From: Alphaproteobacteria bacterium
Lineage (GTDB): Bacteria; Pseudomonadota; Alphaproteobacteria; SMXP01
NCBI GenBank assembly: GCA_028285305.1
Contig: JANQPV010000013.1
Location: 62,001 to 126,000, forward strand
DNA: 64,000 nt
Direction: 5' to 3'
Below, in pieces: positions 8,491-15,802 of the stretch (its first letter is position 1; every line of letters begins with the position of its first letter). The translations under genes and the position numbers were made by a program. Under the pieces are notes generated by a model that worked only from the letters and a program-made list of their open reading frames with translations, had not been told where the DNA came from and made no database searches.

Positions 8491-9462
8491 ATGAGCCAGT
8501 TTTACGCGAGAATTCCACTTGAAGACGCGCCGTGGGCGACTTCTGGCGTTCACTTATCTGAGGATGTACACGCATTAATTGCCAACTATAGCAATGAGGG
8601 TGATCGGATTGCTCATTTGTTGACGGATGCCGATGCGCGGACTGCGGATCCCTTCATCGAGGGAGCTGTTCAGGGAATGCGGCGGTTTCGGATGGCCAGC
8701 CGAGGCAACCAGGTCACAAGTCATTCGGATTGCCGATTTGCAGAATTGAAGGACCCGGATCGACCGACGTCATTCTTCTTACTGATTGATTCGAACAGCC
8801 TCAAGAGTCAGTCAGCCTTGATAGAAATCGTCCAATGGAGTTTGACCCAAGAGTTGAGGCGCCACAAGAACAAAGGCACAAACGTCTATTTGCTGGCTGA
8901 TGAAACCTCAAATCTGAAAATTCATGACATCACGGGGCTCATGACATGGGGCCGTGGCTACGGGCTCCGCATGATGTTCTTTTTACAGAACTTCTCAGGA
9001 TTTATCAAAACCTATGGAAAACAGGTTCTAGATACGCTGCTTTCCGAGGCTGACATTCAGCAATTTCTGCCAGGAACGAGAGAGCCGGCAGTACTTCAAC
9101 ACGCAGAAGCGAAATTGGGAAAGGAATCGGTGGTTGTCCGCAGACGGCGGCGTAAGCGTGGCTTGGAGATGGACGGCGTTGATTATGTCGAAGAAGAACG
9201 CTCCGTTATGACACAGGACGAGATTGCCCGTTGTAAGCAAGCCATTCTCTTCATCCGGAAAAACAAAGCGGCACTTGTCGATGTTCCGCGATACGCCGAG
9301 GTGCATCCGTGGTGTCGGCAGGTTGAACCTGATCCATTCTATGGTGACAAGCCCTATCTATTGCCGGTCAAATTCCGCCTCAAGGGACGAGCGCGCGATA
9401 TCTTTACTCGACTGGGAAGAGTGCTTCGTCGGCCATCTGTGAAGGGGAACACCAATGCGTAA
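8491..9462 (+). CDS. TraG/VirD4-type coupling protein, C-terminal half
   Basis: A 323-residue protein with the second half of the coupling-protein ATPase: DDVH-like regulatory region, TSFFLLIDSN, then Walker B VYLLADE (132-138), the GRGYGLRMMFFLQN sensor strand and IQQFLPGTREP. There is no P-loop and no membrane segment, so alone it cannot hydrolyse ATP. It lies in a different phase from the N-terminal half, and a TAG at 8479 in its own phase means that a single frameshift cannot rejoin them. Only a weak AGGAAA precedes the ATG. It overlaps the next gene by eight bases. Confidence 0.8.
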   Translation: MSQFYARIPLEDAPWATSGVHLSEDVHALIANYSNEGDRIAHLLTDADARTADPFIEGAVQGMRRFRMASRGNQVTSHSDCRFAELKDPDRPTSFFLLIDSNSLKSQSALIEIVQWSLTQELRRHKNKGTNVYLLADETSNLKIHDITGLMTWGRGYGLRMMFFLQNFSGFIKTYGKQVLDTLLSEADIQQFLPGTREPAVLQHAEAKLGKESVVVRRRRRKRGLEMDGVDYVEEERSVMTQDEIARCKQAILFIRKNKAALVDVPRYAEVHPWCRQVEPDPFYGDKPYLLPVKFRLKGRARDIFTRLGRVLRRPSVKGNTNA

Positions 9463-9724
9463 TCAGCACCATTTTCTCGGCATGCTTTCCGCTGCCTTAC
9501 GGGGGCTTGGGCATGCCGTTCAAAGCTTCCCGATCCTGGTTTTGACTGCATTGCTTGCAAGCCCGGTCGGTCCACACTTTCGAACGGAATATACGTACCG
9601 GGATGTTTACGGGCACCGTAGCTATGTCTCGTGCTCTTACCTCGGCTCACGCGGAGTCATCGCGTCCATCTACATAGAAGGTTGCCCCTTCATCGCATGG
9701 CTTGATTCACGGAAATGGAGATAA
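9455..9724 (+). CDS. small putative exported or membrane-anchored protein
   Basis: An 89-residue protein whose ATG overlaps the end of the coupling-protein half. Residues about 24-38 (FPILVLTALLASPVG) are hydrophobic and could be a membrane anchor or signal. The rest is Tyr-rich with two cysteines (VSCSYLG, EGCPF) that may pair outside the cytoplasm. No family is recognised; operon position suggests a role in the same system. Confidence 0.5.
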   Translation: MRNQHHFLGMLSAALRGLGHAVQSFPILVLTALLASPVGPHFRTEYTYRDVYGHRSYVSCSYLGSRGVIASIYIEGCPFIAWLDSRKWR

Positions 9725-9726
9725 CG

Positions 9727-10083
9727 ATGAAAAACAAACGTCAAGGTAGGGCCCCGGCCAAATCAGAAAGACCGGCTCTAGGGCGGAACTTTGAAACTGG
9801 ACGCAACGCGCCTCTTTCAAAATCGCAGAAGAAGACAAACCCATGGATGAGTGCGGATGCGGTGAGAACAGGGCCCAAGGCGCAAGAGCAGTTCGACATG
9901 AACAAAAGCCCAAACGCTATGCTCAATGCCTACCGGCAAAATATACCCGATATTGAAGGGAACCCCACACAGCAAATCGGTAGGGGCTCTCAGATGGTCA
10001 AACAGGACCAGCCAAAACCGGAGCCGCGTCCAACTCCTGAGTTTGCTCAAGGAACGGACCGCATTCAGTTCAATGCAAAATAG
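9727..10083 (+). CDS. hydrophilic hypothetical protein
   Basis: A 118-residue, Lys/Gln/Pro-rich protein with low complexity and probably disordered (MKNKRQGRAPAKSERP...KPEPRPTPEFAQG). ATG 9727 is preferred because GGAG lies eight bases upstream; an in-frame ATG at 9715 has no such site. It is followed directly by another small frame starting at 10,084. No domain is recognised. Confidence 0.5.
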   Translation: MKNKRQGRAPAKSERPALGRNFETGRNAPLSKSQKKTNPWMSADAVRTGPKAQEQFDMNKSPNAMLNAYRQNIPDIEGNPTQQIGRGSQMVKQDQPKPEPRPTPEFAQGTDRIQFNAK

Positions 10084-10203
10084 ATGCGTGAAGCCCGGAA
10101 TGCAACCCTGGCAAGGGCTAAGGCCATACGTCAGTCCGAGAGCAAAAACCCGGCTCTCAAACAACACTTATCACCCAAACCCAACGGGCCATCAGTGGGA
10201 TGA
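10084..10203 (+). CDS. possible 39-residue small protein
   Basis: The ATG follows the preceding stop codon immediately, and the frame stays open for 39 codons to TGA at 10201-10203. The product is basic (MREARNATLARAKAIRQSE...). Evidence is limited to position and frame, and coupling by re-initiation would be needed. It could be chance. Confidence 0.3.
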   Translation: MREARNATLARAKAIRQSESKNPALKQHLSPKPNGPSVG

Positions 10204-10236
10204 CCCGCAATTGTCTTTAGGAAAGGAGACTGAAGA

Positions 10237-10899
10237 GTGAGTGAATATCTAAATGCAAATGGAAAACTGATTGCCCTCTCCGATATCAAGCGGATCGGGG
10301 AGGTCACACCGGAAGAGCGCGAGTCCCTCGCCAAACTAGGGCCGCGGGTACAAGCAGATCGATTCTTTACACGAATTGAATACGCAAAGGGTGGAAAATC
10401 CTATGCGACGGAATCGATAAGGGACTTTGTCGATCAAAACGTAAATCTCGTACAGGTCGAGGAAGGCGCTTTTGTTCCACGATCAAACATCAAATTTGTC
10501 AGCGAATTCACGGAGGATGACCGCATCCGTATGGAAAATCGGAACGGACGCGAAGTGCGTGCTGATTTTAAGTCAGGCGTTAACACCACAGCGGGAAGAG
10601 TGCTGTCAACGTTAGAACCTAAAGTCATCATGCAGCGCATGGGGCGGCCTTATAATCCAGATCTATCGGAAGGTGCCGACCAACCTCAACAGAAAGCCAG
10701 GCCAGTTCAACGCCCACAAGCGGCTAATCAAGATAAACCTGCACCAACTCAAGATGAGATCGAACAGGGTGTTCGGTTTGATGAGGTGCCCACAGAAAAC
10801 CAGCAGTCCATGGCAGTTCGACGAGACGATGTGATGGCGCAAGTATCATCGGACTCAAAGACAAAGGCTCCTCAGCCGTCTCGGTCACCTGAACAATAG
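10237..10899 (+). CDS. hypothetical protein, longer paralogue of the 2,491 gene
   Basis: A 220-residue protein starting at GTG with AAGGAG nine bases upstream. Residues 1-135 match the protein at 2,491-2,901 along their whole length (ALSDIKRIGEVTPEERESLAKLG, RVQADRFFTRIEYA, NTTAGRVLSTL). The last 80 residues are a Gln/Pro/Lys-rich, probably disordered tail absent from the shorter copy. It is the last gene of the operon before the SOS box. Two copies inside one element suggest a duplicated structural or DNA-binding component; the function is unknown. Confidence 0.7.
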   Translation: MSEYLNANGKLIALSDIKRIGEVTPEERESLAKLGPRVQADRFFTRIEYAKGGKSYATESIRDFVDQNVNLVQVEEGAFVPRSNIKFVSEFTEDDRIRMENRNGREVRADFKSGVNTTAGRVLSTLEPKVIMQRMGRPYNPDLSEGADQPQQKARPVQRPQAANQDKPAPTQDEIEQGVRFDEVPTENQQSMAVRRDDVMAQVSSDSKTKAPQPSRSPEQ

Positions 10900-10956
10900 A
10901 CTGGTCGCCTGCATGCGAGCGTATTCCTTCTTGATGCGAATTAAAATATGAGCTAT

Positions 10957-10971
10957 GTTCCTATTTTGTTC
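10957..10971. promoter_or_regulatory. SOS (LexA) box upstream of the recombinase operon
   Basis: GTTC-CTATTTT-GTTC fits the alphaproteobacterial LexA site GTTC-N7-GTTC exactly. It lies 68 bases before the TTG start of the 11,039 gene, inside the only promoter region of the recombinase operon. LexA control of excision genes is known from other integrative elements; here it is inferred from the site alone. Confidence 0.6.
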
Positions 10972-11038
10972 GCATAAGGAGGAAGAGGAAAGGAATAGAT
11001 AACAATGGATAGTTGTTAAGCCAAAAGGAAACAAAACG

Positions 11039-11410
11039 TTGAGTAAGAACAAGGATGACTCTCCTCCCGCCGACTTCCCGGTCACACATAGTACGGATGA
11101 CACGTCGAAACTTCCCGTAATTAAATTCGACTATACAGAATATACGCACCTTCTCGAAAATCGTGATCTCACCGAAGATCAGACGCGCGAACTTCTCTCA
11201 GCTCTTTGGAATATAATTGTTTGTTTTGTGGATCTCGGATTTGGCGTCCAGCCATCGGCTGCCTGCTGTGGATATCTCGAAGAGAAATCTCAGAAACCGG
11301 TCACTAAAGCAGCTGATACTGTATACTTGCATTGCCGCAAGACAATAGAAGAGTTTGTTGAATCGGAACGGTCTCAATCCGATCTGAGCACGGAAGGAGT
11401 CGAGGCATGA
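11039..11410 (+). CDS. small protein coupled to the serine recombinase
   Basis: A 123-residue acidic protein beginning at TTG with AAAGGAAA upstream. It is mainly helical (ENRDLTEDQTRELLSALWNIIVCFVDLGFGV) and has a Cys-Cys pair. Its stop overlaps the recombinase ATG (ATGA), so the two are co-translated. Small proteins in this position sometimes act as recombination directionality factors or accessory regulators; nothing in the sequence proves that here. Confidence 0.6.
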   Translation: MSKNKDDSPPADFPVTHSTDDTSKLPVIKFDYTEYTHLLENRDLTEDQTRELLSALWNIIVCFVDLGFGVQPSAACCGYLEEKSQKPVTKAADTVYLHCRKTIEEFVESERSQSDLSTEGVEA

Positions 11411-12960
11411 ATACAGCAACTGAAATCACTACGGAGGGCAAGAAGGCCGTTTTGTATTGCCGCGTGTCCAGCAAGAAACAAACGAAAGACGGTAGCGGCC
11501 TTGATACACAGGAACACCGTTGCCGCCAATATGCTGAGGCGCGTGGCTATGAGGTGGAGGCCGTGTTTCCTGATGACGTTAGCGCCAAGGGTGACTTCAT
11601 AAATCGCCCCGGCATGGTCGCGTTATTGGCCTATCTGGATGCGCGGCCTGACGAAAGCTACGTTGTGATTTTTGATGACCTCAAACGCTATTCAAGAGAT
11701 ACGGAGTTTCATCTGAAATTGCGCAGAGAGATGCAGGCGCGAAACGCGACCCGCGAATGCCTCAACTTTAATTTTGAGGACTCGCCGGAAGGCAAGTTCT
11801 TCGAAACAATTGTTGCCGCCACCGGAACATTGGAACGCGAACAAAATGCCCGTCAGGTCAAATAAAAGATGATGGCGCGTGTCGAAGCCGGGTATTGGGT
11901 CTTTAGAGCACCCCTTGGATATCGTTATGTTGATTCAAAGCGTGGTGGCAAAGAGCTTGTGAGAGACGAGCCGCTCGCCTCCATCGTTACCGAGGCTCTT
12001 GAAGGGTATGCAACGGGACGGTTTGGCACGCAGACTGAAGTAAAGCGCTTCCTAGAGATGCAGCCCGAGTACCCAAAGGATAAGCCCAATGGAGAAGTAT
12101 ATCAGCAAACGGTTGTCAGGCTTCTCGGCAAGGAGGTCTATGCCGGACTTGTCGCCTGCAAAAAGTGGGGGGTATCACTAAGGGAGGGGCAGCATGAGGG
12201 CTTGATATCCGTTCAGACCTACGAGCGGATTCAACACAAGCTGCTTCACGGCAGTCACGCGCCTTACCGAGCTGATATCAGGGCGGAGTTTCCATTGCGG
12301 GGAGCTGTCGCGTGCGGGTCTTGCTCAACACCGCTTACGGCGGGTTGGAGCAAAGGCAAATGCAAAAAGTACCCTTACTATTTCTGCCGGTCAAAGGGAT
12401 GCGATCAATACGGCAAGACCATCCCTCGCGAAAAGATCGAAGGTCAGTTCAAAGAGGTACTTGAAACCGTACAACCCTCTGAAGACTTGGTAGCTGTTGC
12501 GTCTGCTATGTTCAAGAAGCGATGGGACGATCAAGTAGAGCGAGCCGCAATCATCTTGTCGGGCTTTCGCAAAGACATCGTGAATGCTGAGCGTCAGATC
12601 GGCCAGTTGGTCGAGCGAATTGTCGAAGCCAACAACCGCCGGGTCATCGAAGCCTACGAAAAGAAAATTGAGGAGTTGGAACGAGAAAAGCTCCTGCTAA
12701 GAGAGAAAGCAGACGAAATCTCAACACCGCGCTTTACCTTCGATGAATTGTTTGAACACTCGCTGAAGTTCCTCTCAAACCCTTGTAGAATCTGGGATTC
12801 CGGGCGGTTTGAGCTACAAAGAATGGTCTTAAAACTGGTGTTTTTGGATCATCTTCAATACGATCGAAATAAGGGATTTAGAACACCAAAAACAACCTTA
12901 CCTTTCAAAGCTTTAGGTGGTTTTTTTGATCTGAATGAGGGAATGGTGCCGCTAGGGTGA
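11407..12960 (+). pseudogene. large serine recombinase interrupted by an in-frame TAA
   Basis: One frame of 517 codons encodes a whole large serine recombinase except for TAA at 11863-11865. Before it lies the catalytic domain (residues 1-152; YCRVSS with Ser21, FDDLKRYSRD, EREQNARQVK). After it come the recombinase domain (GYWVFRAPLGYRYV), a zinc ribbon (CGSC...CRSKGC) and a coiled coil. The TAA replaces a codon usually for Gln or similar in this linker, so one C-to-T change from CAA is the simplest cause. An ATG at 11869 could start the second part on its own. The last codons overlap tRNA-Thr. Readthrough cannot be excluded. Confidence 0.8.
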
Positions 12961-13019
12961 CTTGAACACCCGACCCACGCATTACGAATGCGTTGCTCTA
13001 CCATCTGAGCTATAGCGGC
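12947..13019 (-). tRNA. tRNA-Thr (anticodon CGT)
   Basis: Read on the minus strand, GCCGCTA pairs with TAGCGGC as acceptor stem. The D arm is GCTCAGATGGTAGAGC, the anticodon stem ACGCA/TGCGT holds the loop TTCGTAA (anticodon CGT, bases 12984-12986), and the T arm is GGGTG-TTCAAGT-CACCC. The discriminator base is A, and CCA is not encoded. The 3' end faces the integrated element, whose recombinase gene ends inside the T arm, so this is the likely integration site; the tRNA itself remains intact. Confidence 0.95.
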
Positions 13020-13071
13020 ACTGAATTAGCAGACTTAGACAGATACTGTTATTGCGCCCTTAACGCAAGGC

Positions 13072-14022
13072 TCACTCTCCTGGATTGAACTGGATGAAGG
13101 CCCGGACCTCGTCGGCGCTTGGTACCGCATGCTCTTCCATTGGGATATGGCCAATTTCGTCGTAGATGACGAGTTTGGAATTCGGAATCTCTTCCTCAAA
13201 GACGAAAGCCGACTCCACTGGAACAAGGGCATCCTCGCGCCCCCACATAATGAGCGTGGGCATCGCCAGTTGGGACAAATTTTCAGAGCGGGACGTATCG
13301 TAAGGTGTGCGAAAACGCATTGCGGTTGCCCCGCGCGTTCCTTTCATCAATGCCAAATCCCAATACCGGTCGATCATTTCATCCGTCACAAAACTTTTGT
13401 CATAGAATGCTGACTGAAGGCCATCTGCGAAGAGCGACCGGGGCGTGATCTGGGTGAGGACGCGATTAAGCACGGGCATCCGTACGAGCCGAAACGCCAA
13501 AGGGTCTTCGATCTCGACAGGGTCCGGCACGCCGGAAGAGGCGATAAGAATGAGGTGAGACACGTCGCTGGGATGGGCGAGCGCGTAATTCCAAGACACA
13601 TTGCCGCCCATACTGTTACCGGCGAGCGCAAACTGTCGAAGGCCCAGCTCGTCGACAACTTCCTTGACGAACGCCATCATATGATCGATGTCGTACGTTC
13701 CGCCCGGAACGGCACCCGTTAATCCATGGCCGGGCAGGTCCATCGAAACAATGCGGAAATCTTCTTCCAGTTCGCTTACCCAAAGCTCCCATGTGTGAAG
13801 CGATGCATTCGAGCCGTGGATGAGAACCAGCGGAAACCCATCCGGCTGTCCTTCATCCCGGTAATGAGCTTGTCCCCCATCCTCAAGTTCGATGAAGGTT
13901 GCTTCGGGTCCACCATATTTGGCGATCAGGTCGTCGCGCGAAATCGAAGGCTCGCGCAAAAGAGCAAATGCGCCGCCTAAGGCAACGACAATCACGGTAA
14001 GGATGATCAGAAGAAGTCTCAT
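13072..14022 (-). CDS. membrane-anchored alpha/beta hydrolase
   Basis: A 316-residue protein with an N-terminal membrane anchor or signal (MRLLLIILTVIVVALGGAFALL), followed by an alpha/beta hydrolase fold. The oxyanion-loop HGSNAS, nucleophile elbow GNSMGG (Ser about 137), acid GRED (about 262) and the final IGHIPMEE histidine are all present. The closest functional group is the epoxide hydrolase / haloperoxidase / ester hydrolase branch; the substrate is not readable. The start at 14022 is preferred over 14049 because GAGG precedes it. It lies alone between the tRNA and hemY. Confidence 0.85.
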   Translation of the reverse strand: MRLLLIILTVIVVALGGAFALLREPSISRDDLIAKYGGPEATFIELEDGGQAHYRDEGQPDGFPLVLIHGSNASLHTWELWVSELEEDFRIVSMDLPGHGLTGAVPGGTYDIDHMMAFVKEVVDELGLRQFALAGNSMGGNVSWNYALAHPSDVSHLILIASSGVPDPVEIEDPLAFRLVRMPVLNRVLTQITPRSLFADGLQSAFYDKSFVTDEMIDRYWDLALMKGTRGATAMRFRTPYDTSRSENLSQLAMPTLIMWGREDALVPVESAFVFEEEIPNSKLVIYDEIGHIPMEEHAVPSADEVRAFIQFNPGE

Positions 14023-14081
14023 ATGTTTCCTCGCTTCCAGCGTGCTCATACGGAGGAACAGCCTCCCTCCGGCGATGAACG

Positions 14082-15791
14082 CTAGGAAACGGGGCCCGGA
14101 TCGTCCGGCTGACGTGGCAAGGAACCAGCCTCGGCATCTGATTTCTGAGGCCTCTCCGCCCGGTCAGGTTTCTCTGGCCGTTTCGCTTCCTCTGTTCGCT
14201 CAGATTTCACTGCTGGCTCAGACGTCGCGGGCCGGTTCCCTTCTTGTCTCGCCCCATCCCCTGTTGGCGCCAACTTTAACTTCTTTTTCTTAGTTTGTTG
14301 AGACTTCGGCCGAGGCGGAGGGACGATTATTTGTTGCCTTTTTGCAACGTTGTCCGCATGGGCCGAGACACGCAGTTCCGTCACCGGCGAAGACTTGAGC
14401 TCAGGTCCTTGGCTAACCCTGGACGAAGCCAGGCTCTCGCCTGAAGAGTGGTCTTCATCGTCACCAAGCTGGCCAAGCTGGGGCGCATATCCCGATTTAC
14501 GTCCGGCGATGGTCTGCGGGGGCCACCGGCCGCTCTTGTTATCTGCGGCATCGGCGAGCGATGCCCAATCGGCGTCAGTGAAATCAAAATCCGTATGCAA
14601 CCAATCAGATTCCGGTTCCGAAGTCACCGCCCGCGCCATCCATTCCCGCGCCGCTCCTTCATCTTGACCATCGCCTTGAGAAATCTCGGCCATCATTGCG
14701 GATACGCGCGGATTGTATGGTGGATGGATGTGAGGTTCGAGGCTCTGGCGTGCCTTTGCCCAATCGCGTGTGTTGATAAAGAGCCGGGCTCTGAGTAGTC
14801 CGCTCTCCAAATGTCCGGGCTTCATTTCCGCCAGGCCCATCAAACGTCCGTTGCGAGCACGCGGCGATTCATTTGCTTTGAGGGCGATGTAATGGTCGAT
14901 GATGGCAGGATGTGGCTCTTCTCGCCAGGCTTCCTCCAGCGTTCCCGCGGCGGCCCACTGATTTCCCTTCTTGGCGAGCGCGTTCGCAGCCATGATGGCG
15001 GCCGGTGTGAAACCGGGAAAGAGTCGCTGCGCGCGCACCGCAAGAGCTTCCGCTTCTGTGTAGTCTTCAGCTTCGTAGGACCGATACGCTTTTGCCGTCA
15101 GAAAGATGCCCTTCTTGCGCTTTGCGGATTCAAGATCCACCACGCCCGCCGTACTGCCGCGTTCGACGGTTTCCAGCGCCGTATCCCAATTTCCGGTGCT
15201 TGATTGATACTGAACAAGCGCTTTGTACGCCCAAGGTGACTTGGGTTTAATACGGTAGGCCCGCTCCGCGTACTCGATGGCTTTTGTCTGATTCCCCGCG
15301 CTAATGGCGTTTTGGATGAGACCCTGCAGACCCAGTAATTCGGTTGCCGGTGAACTTAGCATCTGCTTGTAGTGCTGGTTCGCGGTTTCAGGATCGCCGT
15401 TCGCTTGCGCAGCTTGTGCAAGCAGAACTTGAGTGAGCGGCTGATCGGGGAGCAACGAATTGGCTTGCCGCGCGAACCGCTTGGCTTCGCCCGCATCGCC
15501 GGTGGAAATTGCCACCAGCCCTTTTGTTAAACTGACAAGGCCTCGATTCTGCTTCTGCTCTTTCGCTCTTTGTTGAACCATCGCAGGCACCCTCTGGGCA
15601 ACAAAGTAGAGGTAGGTCGCCAGCATGCTGATCAAAAGAAAGATGAGTACGATCAGGAGCGCCCCGCCGACGGTCCCTTGGATCTCCCTATTTTGCCACT
15701 CGACGTAGAAGACGCCCGGTCGATCCGCAATCCAAACAGCACCACCCGCAACGACGACGGCGATGGCAAAAATAAGAAGGACTCGAATCAT
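14082..15791 (-). CDS. hemY: HemY-like TPR membrane protein
   Basis: A 569-residue protein with two N-terminal membrane segments (about 2-22 and 42-67), the HemY N-terminal domain (GVFYVEWQNREIQG), TPR-like helical repeats to about residue 400, and a long Pro/Lys/Arg-rich tail to the end. This is the non-enzymatic HemY of proteobacterial hem clusters, not the Gram-positive protoporphyrinogen oxidase of the same name. Its exact role in haem synthesis is unsettled. It is the third gene of hemD-Mic60-hemY, with only 11 bases separating it from the Mic60 gene. Confidence 0.85.
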   Translation of the reverse strand: MIRVLLIFAIAVVVAGGAVWIADRPGVFYVEWQNREIQGTVGGALLIVLIFLLISMLATYLYFVAQRVPAMVQQRAKEQKQNRGLVSLTKGLVAISTGDAGEAKRFARQANSLLPDQPLTQVLLAQAAQANGDPETANQHYKQMLSSPATELLGLQGLIQNAISAGNQTKAIEYAERAYRIKPKSPWAYKALVQYQSSTGNWDTALETVERGSTAGVVDLESAKRKKGIFLTAKAYRSYEAEDYTEAEALAVRAQRLFPGFTPAAIMAANALAKKGNQWAAAGTLEEAWREEPHPAIIDHYIALKANESPRARNGRLMGLAEMKPGHLESGLLRARLFINTRDWAKARQSLEPHIHPPYNPRVSAMMAEISQGDGQDEGAAREWMARAVTSEPESDWLHTDFDFTDADWASLADAADNKSGRWPPQTIAGRKSGYAPQLGQLGDDEDHSSGESLASSRVSQGPELKSSPVTELRVSAHADNVAKRQQIIVPPPRPKSQQTKKKKLKLAPTGDGARQEGNRPATSEPAVKSERTEEAKRPEKPDRAERPQKSDAEAGSLPRQPDDPGPVS

Positions 15792-15802
15792 AGTTGAGCT
15801 GA

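Larger units (their letters stand above)
1..12960. mobile_element. right part of an integrated element ending at tRNA-Thr
   Basis: The stretch left of tRNA-Thr carries a small resolvase, two XRE regulators, a split TraG/VirD4-like coupling protein, VWA and membrane proteins and a large serine recombinase. All of these are typical of integrative and conjugative or mobilizable elements, and the stretch is more AT-rich than the chromosome that follows. The recombinase gene is the last one and its stop codon lies inside the tRNA gene, so the right attachment site is probably the tRNA 3' end. No relaxase or secretion-channel genes are seen. The left end is outside the window, so length and class (conjugative, mobilizable or decayed) cannot be stated. 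Some genes look broken. Confidence 0.75.
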
